Positions 10,803-22,149 of a stretch of 64,000 nucleotides of DNA are shown piece by piece. A program made the position numbers and the translations under genes. The notes under the pieces are model-generated. The model saw only the letters and a program-made list of their open reading frames with translations, did no database searches and was not told the DNA's origin. This DNA comes from Escarpia spicata (Eukaryota; Annelida; Polychaeta; Sabellida; Siboglinidae). Every line of letters begins with the position of its first letter. Position 1 is the first letter of the stretch. The DNA lies in contig OZ023216.1 in the NCBI GenBank assembly GCA_963995525.1, forward strand, positions 37,809,607 to 37,873,606, written 5' to 3'.

Positions 10803-11107
10803 ATGACCGACGAGGGGACAACAGTCGACGCTACCGACGCCACCGTTGATGTGACAAGGTGGCAACAGTCGACACTACCGACGCCACCGTCGACGAACAC
10901 GCTCCGTGGCGTCTTTGTGGTAACGGGTGTCCCAAAGCCGAAATCGTCTTCCTGTGTCAGACCGTTGTCCAGTACACGGTCATCGTGGTCAGTATATACA
11001 ATCTAACGCGTGGCCAGGGCGATTCGAATCTGTGGACGGCGTTGCTGAGTAGCTGTCTCGGATATCTACTGCCGAGTCTGTCTATGAAATGCGATGGAAT
11101 CGTCTGA
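10803..11107 (+). pseudogene. Small membrane protein gene of the Polinton
   Basis: An ATG at 10,803 opens MTDEGTTVDATDATVD. A shift then leads to the frame beginning near 10,859, which encodes a cysteine-bearing stretch (NGCPKAEIVFLCQ), a hydrophobic helix (VVQYTVIVVSIYNLTRG) and LWTALLSSCLGYLLPS. Proteins of this layout occur in animal Polintons next to capsid genes; their function is not known to me. The internal repeat of VDATDATVD may explain the frame change. Confidence 0.55.
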
Positions 11108-11945
11108 TTTTTATCTGACGTTGCCGAGCAATGCCTCTATGAAATCGCACCACGAAAACACACTGACTCACTGCATCACGACGCTACCGTCTGGTTAGTG
11201 GGAAAACGGTCTGGTGGAGCTAGAGTACCTTGCAAGAACGGGGAGCCGGGCGTTTACCGCTCCGCAGACGATTCTGAAATTCACCGCTCCAGCACCATCC
11301 CTTACGATTATTACCACGGGGGTTACGATTTGATGCACAAAATCAATGCAGAGCTCACGAGGCTGAGCACCGAAAGAGTCAAGGCACGCCTGAGCTACAG
11401 CCAGATCTCTAACCAGATAACGCTGCGTTTGACGGCGGGTGTCGAATTTAACACACCCCTTCAGAGCCCCCTGGAAACCATACTAGGGTTCCACTCGAAC
11501 GTTATCAAAAGTCCAGAAGCGCAGGCGGATATAGAGCTCAGTCGGTTGGCCACCTTCTACCCCAAACCGACGGTGATTACACCTTCGAGTACGAGGGGGA
11601 ATCCACGGTGGACATGCATCAGGGAATCGACACCATGTATGTATACACGGACATCGTGGAATCGCGCATCGTCGGTGACAGTTTCGCCCCGCTCCTCCGA
11701 AGCGTCCCCATCTACGGATCGCACGGGACCACCGTCTCGAATACCTTTGACCGCGTTCAATACGTACCCCTATTGCGGAAACAGTTCGAAGCGGTCGATA
11801 TAGATATAAGGGACGACCTCGGTCGACCGATACCATTCGAGCAGGGGAATCTCGTAGCGACGCTGCAAACCGAAACTGTTTTGATGGCGAGGGCCTGGCA
11901 GCAACGTTTGTGAGGACTACTACACTCGACAGGTCGGCGGCTTGG
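11094..11945 (+). pseudogene. Polinton capsid-module protein, frameshifted
   Basis: It begins at ATG 11,094 with ESSDFYLTLPSNASM and a stop at about 11,196. It resumes in other frames with GLVELEYL, then YYHGGYDLMHKINAELTRL, LETILGFHSNVIKS, and finally GIDTMYVYTDIVESRIVGDS, VPLLRKQFEAVDIDIRDDLG and RPIPFEQGNLVATLQTE. The TLPSNASM start and the IDIRDD-G-PIPFE-G end are recurrent in one structural-type protein of animal Polintons. I cannot decide from sequence alone whether it is the minor capsid (penton-like) protein. At least three frame breaks make it a relic. Confidence 0.65.
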
Positions 11946-11977
11946 GCAATCTCTTCGGGAGCTTGTTTTGAAGCACC

Positions 11978-12244
11978 ATGCCGCTTATCAAGAGGGGAGC
12001 CGTGGCGCTGGGAAATCGAGTTATCAATACGGGCGTGCGCGTGGCGCGATACGTCGTTACCAGGCAGAATCTGAAACAGGCGGTAAAACAACGCGCGAAG
12101 GAGGCGGGGTCCGACCTTCTGGACGGTCTGCTGAATACGCAGGCGCCACCGCCGCCGCCAAAGTGGCGACGCCGTGTTATAAAACCACCGGGCAGAACGC
12201 CGACGGTCAGTAAGACGAAACGCCGCCGTACAGAACAGCCATAG
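11978..12244 (+). CDS. Small basic Polinton protein (minor virion-protein type)
   Basis: An open frame of 88 codons: MPLIKRGAVALGNRVINTG, RQNLKQAVKQRAKEAGSDLL, a proline run and a basic tail with SKTKRRR. The preceding bases encode YYTRQVGGLGNLFGSLF in the previous frame, which is the usual N-terminal part of this protein type (glycine-rich, then LKRGA). So the true protein probably started upstream and is broken by a stop at about 11,969. It resembles the small basic virion-associated proteins encoded beside the capsid genes in Polintons. It ends 8 bp before the convergent polymerase fragment. Confidence 0.6.
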   Translation: MPLIKRGAVALGNRVINTGVRVARYVVTRQNLKQAVKQRAKEAGSDLLDGLLNTQAPPPPPKWRRRVIKPPGRTPTVSKTKRRRTEQP

Positions 12245-12251
12245 AGAGTCA

Positions 12252-12513
12252 CCGCACTTGGCGCGTCGGTACGTGTGACAGAACATGGAAACGTCTTGAA
12301 TGTACGAGTAGTGAGTGTCGTACAAGTTCACGCCCATAGTAGTGGGGTAGCGGTATACCGAGCGCCGGACCAGTTGGGTGGCCGTCTTCCCGGGCTCGAC
12401 CTCCTCCAGTCGATACACGACCACGTTGGTTTGGAAGACCGTCTCCACCCGAGCGAGTTCGTTGAAAGGGGTGCCGGCGAAAGCGTAGGCACTCACCTGT
12501 TGGCATTCTCAAC
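12252..12513 (-). pseudogene. Polinton DNA polymerase B, fragment
   Basis: The minus strand reads VSAYAFAGTPFNELARVETV, FQTNVVVYRLEEVEPGKTAT, SVYRYPTTMGVNLYDTHYSY and VSMFCHTYRRAKCGDSL. This matches the region before and including a zinc-ribbon-like segment of the protein-primed type B polymerase of animal Polintons. Only about 85 codons remain. The exonuclease and polymerase domains that should follow are absent, because the small basic protein gene lies directly beyond on the opposite strand. Convergent orientation of this gene and the capsid module is usual for the element, so a large internal deletion is likely. Confidence 0.65.
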
Positions 12514-12574
12514 AAAGCCAAAAGATTATTAACTAGATCATGTTTGGTCACCTTGTATTACTCATTGTTATTTC

Positions 12575-12955
12575 CTCACTTGACGTATTGTATTTAAGTA
12601 TGGGGAGGTGCATTTGACTCATATTGTTCAAGTATTATTAAGATTCAAAAGTAAGTACTGAGAATGCTCGTCTCAGCTAATAGATTAGCTTATACAAAAA
12701 CCTATCTTTAAATTACTAAATATCTTAACTTTCAAACAATTGTATTTATAATCAATACAAATATTTATGTATAAATTACCAACAATTTTTGAAAATATGT
12801 TTACACTTAATCAAGATGTCCATAGTTATAACACAAGACAATCTGCACAAATTCATATACCCAAGGCTACTTTACTTTCTTTTTAATCTTAATAATACTT
12901 GAACAATATGAGTCAAATGCACCTCCCCATACTTCAATACAATACGTCAAACACC
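12575..12955. repeat. Inverted repeat pair of about 75 bp
   Basis: 12,582-12,655 (GACGTATTGTATTTAAGTAT onwards) is the reverse complement of 12,874-12,952 with few differences; the core of 52 bp has one mismatch. The spacer is about 220 bp and AT-rich. It lies at the junction between the Polinton relic and the 3' side of the minus-strand LINE. It could be a foldback element or two inverted copies of the LINE 3' end. Confidence 0.75.
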
Positions 12956-15480
12956 TTTAGAAATTTTACATTTAACTTTGTTAATGTGTTCAGCCCAGTT
13001 GAGTTTGCTATCAATAGTCACACCAAGAAATGTCGTAGAAGATACTAGTTTAATAGCATTATTATTAATTTTAAGTGTTGTTGGTTTGGTATGTTTTCTG
13101 TTTGGTGTTTTAAATATCATGTATTGGGTCTGATCAATGTTTAAAGATAGTTTGTTGGCATTTAGCCAAATTATAATTTTGTTTAATTCAAAATAATTTT
13201 TTTATTTATATCATCCAAATGATTTCCATTTATATACATACTAGTGTCATCAGCAAATAATATGGAAAAAACGAATATCTGAGACACTAGCAATATCATT
13301 GATATATAATAGAAAAAGCAATGGCCCCAGGATGGAACCTTGTGGTAATAGTTGCTTCGTGGAGCTAGTGTTATTGTAGTACACATATTGACTTCTATTA
13401 AATAAATAACTTTTAATCCAATCATTGGCTAAGCCACGGATACCATAACATTGGAGTTTCTGACAGAGTATGTCAGGGTCAACTGTATCGAATGCTTTAG
13501 ATAAATCTAAGAACACCCCTAGCACAAATTGTTTGTTTTGTAAGGCTTCTGATATTTTGTCTACAATGGTTATAAGTGCCATGTTAGTAGAGCGACTTTT
13601 TAGAAAACCAAACTGATATTTATACAAAATATTATGCTTATTAATAAAATTTGACAGTCTGTTATACATTAGTCTTTGCAGTATTTTAGAAAAAAGTAGG
13701 TAATATTGAAATTGGCCGGTAGTTAATCAATACGTTTTTTTCGTTGGCTTTGTAAATAGGTATTACCTTTGCTATTTTTAATTCATCTAGGAATATTCCA
13801 GTATTTATACATAAGTTATATAAGTATGTAAATGGTTTAATAAAACTATTATATGTTTATTTTATTACTTTAGAGGAAATGTTATCCCAACCAGGAGACA
13901 ATGCTCTAAGAGAGTTTAATATTACTGATACCTCATTTTCAGTTACTGGTTCAATATATATTGTTTTCATATTACTGTTTTTATGTATGACATAGGATCT
14001 GTTTGGTTCTGTGGTATGTTTTTTGCTAGGTTAGAACCAACATTGATATATAAATTATTAAAACTTTCACTTATATGTTTTTTGTTTGATGTTTAAACTT
14101 TGTTAATAATGAATTTTGTCTGTGTTATGGTTTCATGTTTCTTATTTATTATTTCTTTTAATAGGGACAAAGACTTTTATGGTTATGTTTATTTTATTCA
14201 AAGAGAGTTGCATAATGTTCACGATAAAATTTCCGTAGTAAGCCATTCAATTTACTTTTGTAATCTTTATATTTAGTTTCATTATATATTGTATTTTGTT
14301 TTATTTATTTAATATATATTCTATTCTTCTCTTTTATTGAGTTTTTTAAACCAGTAGTTAGCCATGGTTTCTTATTCTTGTAATTTAGCTTGACTGTTTT
14401 TAATGGAAAGCAATCATTATATTCTCGAAATAGTCATTTACAAAATATTTAGTAGGCTGTTTGACAATTATTTATGGATGTTATAATTTCCCAATCAATG
14501 TTCTGCATGTTATTATAAAAATTTATCCATGTTTGCCCTCGAAAAATTTCTGTTTGTTATATATTTAGAATAATTGGTTAATTTACAATTATTATCAATG
14601 AGAAATACTGGGAAGTGGCCAGATACATCTGTGTACACAATGCCCTGGAACATGTTTTATGGTTATTTGTGAAAATGTTATCAATCAATGTTGCTGATTG
14701 ATTACTTACTCGTGTTGATTTATTTATTAATGGAATATAAGAATGCAAAAACATCATGTTTAAAAAATTGCATGTTGGTACATGTTCTTCATAATTAAAA
14801 ATATTAATATTAAAGTATCCCATGATATAACATAATTTGTCTTCAGTGTTAAGAATGTCTAGAATATTAGACACTTCATCAATAAAGGTATTTATATAGT
14901 ATATATTTATAGTATGGTATGCAATATTATCTTTAACATACAATGCGACACCACCACCTGTTTTAGTATGCCTATAAATATGTTCTGCTTTGTATCCTGG
15001 TAATCCGCAACAGTTCACACCATGTTTCACTAACACCAATAACAGAAAACGTATGATCTAGCACCTGAAGATATTGGTCTAATTCATGTAGATGCTTGCC
15101 AATACTTCGAATATTAGTGTGCAGTAAGGAAAACATGTTGTTCATTGGTGACAGTTCAGAACATTTGTTAATAAAAGTGTCTTCAACAAATTAATCACAG
15201 TTATTTAGTTCAGTTGCGTACACATTATTAAAATATTGTAGATCTGGATCATTATTATACATAGGCAAATTATGACTATTATTATTTAAATCAAAAGGAT
15301 TAAGTAACTTATTTTGTAACTCACAAAATGATATACTTGTAAGATCAAACCAGTCATTAGCGATTGCACTGAGAAAATCATAGTCATTTTTAAAGTGATT
15401 AAATGGCAGAATAGAAGAAATTCATTTAGTGCAATGCCAGTTATTAACCAGCTTCACATCATTAGTTTGCAAATAAGGTA
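12956..15480 (-). pseudogene. LINE retrotransposon A, decayed (endonuclease and reverse transcriptase)
   Basis: Read on the minus strand from about 15,480. A leader is followed by MNNMFSLLHTNIRSIGKHL and HTFSVIGVSETW (apurinic endonuclease start), GGGVALYVKDNIAYH, DKLCYIMGYFNIN and LIDNIFTN (endonuclease end). The reverse transcriptase follows at 13,200-13,670 with [54 protein letters not shown] and, in another frame, FADDTSMYI (catalytic YADD-type box). There are many stops, shifts and AT-rich gaps. The motif style fits the Jockey/CR1 group. The 3' end meets the inverted repeat at 12,950. Confidence 0.8.
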
Positions 15481-15656
15481 CACATTTAATATGGTAAACA
15501 CAAGAACATAATATAATACAATTTAATTATAACAATGTATAGGCATCATTTAACGATGCTTGAAGAAACATAAACATAGAATCCATGTAGGCACTGTGGA
15601 AAGAAACAAATTGTGCAATAACAAAAAACATAGCAGTATAACATAGTATTTGGTGA

Positions 15657-16273
15657 ACTTACTGTATACACTCATGGCTTGGTGTATACAAATACAAACT
15701 TACTGTATACACTCATGGCTTGGTGTATACAAGTACAAACTTACTGTATACACTCATGGCTTGGTGTATACAAGTACAAACTTACTGTATACACTCATGG
15801 CTTGGTGTATACAAGTACAAACTTACTGTATACACTCATGGCTTGGTGTATACAAGTACAAACTTACTGTATACACTCATGGCTTGGTGTATACAAGTAC
15901 AAACTTACTGTATACAGTCATGGCTTGGTGTATACAAGTACAAACTTACTGTATACACTCATGGCTTGGTGTATACAAGTACAAACTTACTGTATACACT
16001 CATGGTTTGGTGTATACAAGTACAAACTTACTGTATACAGTCATGGCTTGGTGTATACAAGTACAAACTTACTGTATACACTCATGGCTTGGTGTATACA
16101 AGTACAAACTTACTGTATACACTCATGGCTTGATGTATACAAGTACAAACTTACTGTATACACTCATGGCTTGGTGTATACAAGTACAAACTTACTGTAT
16201 ACACTTATGGCTTGGTGTATACAAGTACAAACTTACTGTATACAGTCATGGCTTGGTGTATACAAGTACAAAA
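15657..16273. repeat. 41-bp minisatellite, 15 copies
   Basis: The unit ACTGTATACACTCATGGCTT + GGTGTATACAAGTACAAACTT (41 bp) is repeated about 15 times with very few changes. Each unit contains two GTATAC palindromes. Units 7, 10 and 15 share the variant CAGTC in place of CACTC. Because 41 is not a multiple of three, all three frames give the same periodic peptide, so the long open frames here are not genes. Confidence 0.97.
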
Positions 16274-16490
16274 GCACTGGAGCTGTGCTACTTTCATGAT
16301 ACCTTATTTGGTATTGTCATTCAGTTCTTTGACAGATTTGACAATAATATTGAATGTTTCTTCCACTCGAAGCTGCTTGTCTGTTTCTTTTGAAACTGAT
16401 TTTATTTGTCATGTTGCAGGCGACACATTGATTTGTTCAATAATTGGTATTTACTTGTGACGCTGTATTGTTATTACTATGGTCACTATA

Positions 16491-16716
<226 letters not shown>

Positions 16717-16719
16717 TCG

Positions 16720-17350
16720 AGTACATTCTTGAAGTACTCGTATTCATAAAACGTATGGGTCATGGACTCGTATTCATGCTCATTGTACTCAAATTTTACG
16801 AGTACATTACCAGTTTACTAGTACATTACCAGTACATCTGAGTACTTTCTCAATATGATGGGGGAAAATAAATTTATTTGGTTATAAAATGAAACATTCC
16901 TGAAATATTTAAATGTTCAACTATTTTTTAAATATTTTGTTATTTTTGATAGAGTACCACCTTACCGTCCCTACACATAGTACATCCTCATTCTCTGATA
17001 ACCATGACTGTGATAGTACCCAAACATGGCAACAGGCAGAATCTTTTCCCAGTCAGAATCACCCTGTTAAGCACACAATAATTGTAGGCTGTCAATTCAT
17101 GCCATAAACCTATTTGTTTAATAAAGTCACCAGGATGTCCACGAAGAGCCAATTAGCAGTTAACCCACCAGTTAGACAGGAACTACCTTTGATGTAGTCT
17201 GGAGACCATGCCACTTGACTGTGCTAACTGCTAAGAACAAGAACTGCTAGTTTTCCTCTGTAAGGTGGCCCAATTCGAACTACCTCCTACAGTAGTATAA
17301 TCCTGTGCCAGCAGTCTGACTAAAAAGTCCAATGGGGATTTTGAGCCTGT
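16720..17350 (+). mobile_element. hAT transposon fragment B, inverted relative to fragment A
   Basis: 16,720-16,850 holds GAGTAC/ACTCG-rich hAT-type end sequence. 16,985-17,350 is the reverse complement of 9,385-9,755 with about 85-90 percent identity by eye (for example CCATTGGACTTTTTAG and TGGTCTCCAGACTACAT). Fragment A keeps one end and fragment B the other, with the interior shared. Neither carries a usable transposase. Confidence 0.65.
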
Positions 17351-17361
17351 TATGTGGACAT

Positions 17362-17470
17362 ATGGGACGCAGTGGCCGAGTGGTTCGAGTGTTGGACTCT
17401 GGATTGGAGGAACCGAATCCCGGCGCCGGCAGGGCGGTGGTTCGGAACTGGTTCGGCTGCCGTGCCAGCA
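17362..17470 (+). repeat. tRNA-like segment (possible SINE or LINE 5' promoter)
   Basis: 'cagtggccgagtggttcgag' carries an A-box-like TGGCCGAGTGG, and about 35 bases later 'gaaccgaatccc' resembles a B box (GGTTCGAATCC) with changes. The spacing and look are those of a tRNA-derived pol III promoter. I see no full cloverleaf, so it is not called a tRNA gene. It lies just 5' of the RTE-like LINE. Confidence 0.4.
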
Positions 17471-17599
17471 TGGACGGGTAGGCCACCAGCACCAACATGC
17501 AAAGTACAATGAAGCCACGACCCCCAGTCCCGAACTTAGACATCGAAAGAGTCTATGATCAAGTTCTGGTCCCCTACGGCTACGTGCACGGGTTGCCAA

Positions 17600-19445
17600 G
17601 AATCTCTGTTTCAAGAATAGCCGCCGAGAGAAGGTAAGTAGACTTAAGATAGCAACATATAACGTAAGAACACTACTAAGAGATGAACAGATGCAATAAC
17701 TAGTGGAAGAATTTAGGGAAACCAAGGTGGTGTGGGATTTGATCGGGATTGGAGAAGTCAGAAGACGAGAGGAATTATTTACTACCTTACAAAGCGGTCA
17801 TTTCATGAAATAAGGAACCTGGCTGATATAATGATGATTGTCCAGGTGGTCCTCGACATAAACCTCCTGGGGTTTTCAAAGGATCTCCTCGGTTGCAGGT
17901 TGTTGTTTTTTGTAATCCATTATAAATATATTCAGAAACGTGTATTGTGACCGAAATAAAGTTATGTTCTATTGTACTCTACACCGGGCTATACAACAGT
18001 GAACAGAGTACCATTATCCACACCGACCTAAAAGAGGGACCAGAGATAACACCATGGGAGGTGGAAGCAGCGCTAAGAGATACGAAGAAACGAAAGATAC
18101 CAGGCAACGACCATGTAAACATTGAAACATTAAAAGCAGGAGAAGATACAACCCCGAAGATACTGGCTAAGCTGTATACTAAATGCGTACCAGAAAGACG
18201 AATACCCACCGCTTGGAAGAACGCAAAGATGGTGATAATCTTTAAGAAGGGAAATAAGAAAGACTTACAGAACTACAGGCCACCATGTCTGTTATCAAAC
18301 TTGTACAACTTACTCACAAAGATACTAACGAATAGGCTAGAGAAGACACTCGACGAAGACCAACCACGAGAGCAAGTAGGATTCAGCAGCAGGTACTCAA
18401 CAATAGACCACATACACGTCGTAAACCAACTGAAAGATAAGTGCCTAGAATATAATATCCCGCTCTGCATCGCTTTCGTCGACTACGAGAAGGTTTAGAA
18501 CACGTGTACATCGAACTCCTGAAAGACATCTACACCAACACCTCGGTGACAGTCTACCTACACAAAAAGAGCAACACGATCAACATGAAGAGAGGAGTAC
18601 GACAGCGTGACACCATGTCGCTCAAGCTGTTTACGGCAACACTCGAAAGCATACTCCGAAGACTAAACTAGGAAACCAGAGATTTGAGGATAGACGGAGA
18701 ATATCTCAGCCATCTTCGCTGCTTCTCCGAACACATATTCACATGCGCTACTACACCGTAAGAACTACAAAACATGCTGCAGGAGATAGCTGATGAATGT
18801 AAAAACAAGATCTGAAGACGAACATCTCGAAGACAAAGGTGAGGCTAGAAAATGACATAATAATAAAAATATCAAAACCCCGCAGACAGAGAACGTTGAA
18901 AGCTATGTCAATCTGGGACAGTGATATAGTATCAGAGACAAAAACGAAGACATGGAGAATCAAAGAAGAATCACAGTGGCTGGGCAGCATTCGCCACATT
19001 CAAGGGAACGTTGGAACCTGCTTGAAGAGACAAGTCTACAACTCATGCGTATTTCCAGCGATGATATATGGCGCGGTAACATGGGCACTCACCATCCATG
19101 CAAAGAATAAGCAAACAGTCGCACAAACAAAGATGGAAAGAAGTGTGTTAAACATCACATATCGGGAGAGACAAACAAACATATGGGTAAGAGAGAAGAT
19201 AAAGGTCATAGACGTGATAGAACAAATCAGAAGACAGAAGTGGACCTTGACAGGGCGTATCAGCAGACTACGAGATAACTAATGGACATCGCGTTTCACA
19301 ACATGAAGACCTTACGAAGGGAAACGATCTAGAGGAAGACCGACGAGACGGTGGAGAGACGAACTAAACGAGATACGACATGCCGAGGCATTCGCCCAAC
19401 CAAGGGTCACTACGACTGCACAAAGATGATGATGATGATGATGAT
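17600..19445 (+). pseudogene. RTE-like LINE, internally deleted
   Basis: The endonuclease start reads LKIATYNVRTLLRDEQMQ, a stop, then VVWDLIGIGEVRRREE (about 17,645-17,775). The reverse transcriptase follows after a deletion with TKKRKIPGNDHVNIETLKAG, VIIFKKGNKKDLQNYRP, QVGFSSRYSTIDHI and IAFVDYEK, a stop, RGVRQRD, and a C-terminal region with RQVYNSCVFPAMIYGAVTW and RRQKWTLTGRISRL, then GRPTRRWRDEL. It ends in a (GAT)n run at about 19,425-19,445, typical of RTE tails. Most of the endonuclease is missing. Confidence 0.8.
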
Positions 19446-19514
19446 GCGGACTTGTGCTAACCCTCTCAACAGCCAGTAGTCTACGATCATAAAATATAAA
19501 TTACAACCTTCTAA

Positions 19515-19622
19515 TTATCATTGTCATATAACAATGCTCGACCTGCGGTTCATGCCTCTGCCATAGAGCACCGGCTTGCAGAACAGCACTGCCTACAAGC
19601 CCATGGTCAACGAAGCGCAAGT
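19515..19622 (+). pseudogene. iGluR relic, end of S2 exon with in-frame stop
   Basis: The translation MLDLRFMPLP-stop-STGLQNSTAYKPMVNE matches the end of the S2 exon at 6,422-6,687 (MLDVRFMPLHYSVGFQNNTAYKTLVDQ). A TAG replaces a sense codon and the donor site is not conserved. The upstream part of the exon is gone; the RTE-like LINE ends about 70 bp to the left, so the insertion may have removed it. This is the remains of a further receptor copy. Confidence 0.75.
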
Positions 19623-19965
19623 CAACACAGCTTGGTGTTTCCCGGATGGGAAGTGGTGTATTTAAATACATTGTGCAGTTTAAGCCACATAAGCTGGCTC
19701 ACGCCCGTTGGCCCCAGCATATTTAAACACTTAACCTATCTGTTGACTTTAAATAAGATAGAACAAAATGAACAATATTGACACCAGCAGCAGAAAACCC
19801 AGATGGCAGGTGGACGGTGCTGGCGCGCGTGCCTGCGTGCATGTGTGAGTGTGTGTGTGTGTGTGTGAGTGTGCGTGCATGCGAGTGGGTGAATGTGTGA
19901 GTGAGTGAGTGTGGTGTGTATGTATGCCAGATGTCATGCTTTTTTGAAACAAAAACGGCATTCAG

Positions 19966-20158
19966 GTTCGGTTGGTTCTTTGCGGCGGGATTATTTGGGC
20001 GTTGGAAAGAAAAGTATTGGCCGAAGCCGGCGCAATGCACCATCCAAGAAGGCCCTAAGGCCCTGGGCCTTCACCATCTGCAAGGAGCTTTCTACATTAC
20101 GTGGATTAATTATCTGGTCGTAGAAGTTGCCTTCTCGGCCTTTGTTACGTCGTACTAG
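19966..20158 (+). CDS. iGluR terminal M4 exon, intact
   Basis: The acceptor GGCATTCAG|GTTCGG gives, in the family phase (one base completes the previous codon), FGWFFAAGLFGRWKEKYWPK, PAQCTIQEGPKALG, LHHLQGAFYITWINYLVVEV (M4) and a very short tail ending at TAG. The length of 193 bp keeps frame, unlike the exon at 7,366. It ends the receptor with almost no intracellular C-tail. It could belong to a decayed local copy, or serve as an alternative last exon for receptor copy 1, whose S2 exon ends in the same phase. Confidence 0.78.
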
Positions 20159-20326
20159 AAGAAACACAGTGATGCCGTCTCGCTAGGCGGAAAAAGTACT
20201 AGTTTCACTTCTCAATTATAGCATCATTACAAGACGGTTCTGTCGGCATTCTGTTTAGTTATTCCTATAGTATATATTGGAACCACACTGTAATATAATA
20301 TTGTATGTGTGTGTAATTGTTTTGTT

Positions 20327-20770
<444 letters not shown>

Positions 20771-20983
20771 AAATTGAACAGTAGTCAACTGAGCTGGAAG
20801 TAATATTTTATAACGGCATTACAATTAATACTGCACCAGTTGGTAGCGCCATATCATATCTCAGCTTGACGGACGGTGAGAAAGTGTTCTTTGAAATAGT
20901 ATATATGATGTGTGTATGGGCATAAAATAAATACACTTCCGTTGTAACTTTGTGAATTGCAAAAGTTCGAAAATTCGTAATAT

Positions 20984-21075
20984 GACGGTGACTTTCTTCG
21001 ACCCTCCAGTCACCCTCACTGCACCAATGACCGCTCTACAACACGCCTCGTTTGACTGGGAAAGATTGCGCTTTC
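20984..21075 (+). other. Candidate short coding segment between iGluR relics
   Basis: An open segment encodes MTVTFFDPPVTLTAPMTALQ and FDWERLRFQIKA before a TG-rich tract. It lies where an S2 exon for the next M4 relic would be expected, but I cannot align it convincingly to any receptor exon. Unknown. Confidence 0.2.
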
Positions 21076-21483
21076 AAATTAAAGCGTATGTGTGCACGTG
21101 TGCCCTTGTGTGCGTGTTCGTGCGTGTGTGCGTACGTACGTGCGCGTATGTGTGTGTATGCGTGTGTGAGTGTGTATTTGTAGGCGGTATTGAAGTCGAC
21201 CCGTTAGGTGGTGCCTACCGCTCGCCTATAAATTAATATCATATGTGTGCTGTGTCAATTATTAATGGAGCCAGTATATTGTATATAATTTAAACATTCA
21301 GAATGCATGTCACCCATGTCAGAACACAAGAAAGGTACATTTTACTAGTTATATTAAACAGAACCAACAAAACCAATAGATACCAACAGTGACGTAGTTG
21401 AAGTGACGATAACACATTTCCGGGATTACTTTCTACGTGTAAATATGTCCAAGAAAATCAACGATTGAGTTCTTTCAGGTTCG

Positions 21484-21640
21484 GATGCTGGCGACATACA
21501 GTTGGATTACTTGGACTTTGGAGGGGAAATTCGTACCTCCGCTGAAGGTCGTTGGACCTCGGCCTGTAGCAGTCACATGCAGCCTTCTACATCACCTATG
21601 TGTTGATCACATCCCAGTATTGAGACTAGACTTTACCGCA
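21484..21640 (+). pseudogene. iGluR relic, decayed M4 exon
   Basis: The acceptor GAGTTCTTTCAG|GTTCGG matches the one at 19,966. The same phase gives FGCWRHTVGLLGLWRGNSYL, which parallels FGWFFAAGLFGRWKEKYWPK, then a stop. After a shift AAFYITYVLITSQY parallels GAFYIT of M4. So this is a third, broken terminal exon. Confidence 0.6.
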
Positions 21641-21799
21641 CTCAGCTACTTTTTGGAAACTGAATGCCACATGTTCAGTTTTGGTTAAAAAAAAGCAAGA
21701 CGTTTCACATTTGGCTGTCGTGTGTTTAAAAACTGCATTGGAGCCAGAAAGTAATATACTAATATCAACAATAATAATCACATTTACGATGACGTGCTT

Positions 21800-22000
21800 A
21801 TGAGGTGCCTATATCCATATATGGGCATGTGTGTTTGTGGATACGTATTTGTGTTTGTCGGTGTGTGCGCATGGGCGTGCGTGTGTGTGTGCGTGTGTGT
21901 ACGCATGGGTGTATATGTGTATGCATATATGCAAGTATTCTTTGTTTTTGTGTATGTATGATGTATGCACGAATGCACGTATGTACTTATATGTTCGTTT
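21800..22000. repeat. Degenerate TG/TATG tract
   Basis: Low-complexity GTGTGC and TATGTATG sequence without coding value. Confidence 0.85.
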
Positions 22001-22149
22001 GCAGATAACTGCGAATTTGATTTAAAGGCATTTTTAAGTAGTAGTTTGGGATGGATGTAATACAGTATTACTGCACTGTTAGTGTAGTCAACAGTAATAA
22101 TGTGTTTCTAGTACTTGGAATGTTACTTATTCAATAAAAGTTAAACATT

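Noticed and set aside
11483..12496. 337-codon minus-strand open frame
   Set aside because: Only the first 85 codons resemble a protein (DNA polymerase B). The remainder is antisense to the Polinton capsid-module genes.
15650..16393. 247-codon open frame with repeating YTHGLVYTSTNLL-type peptide
   Set aside because: It is the 41-bp minisatellite; all three frames give the same peptide, and there is no start or splice context.
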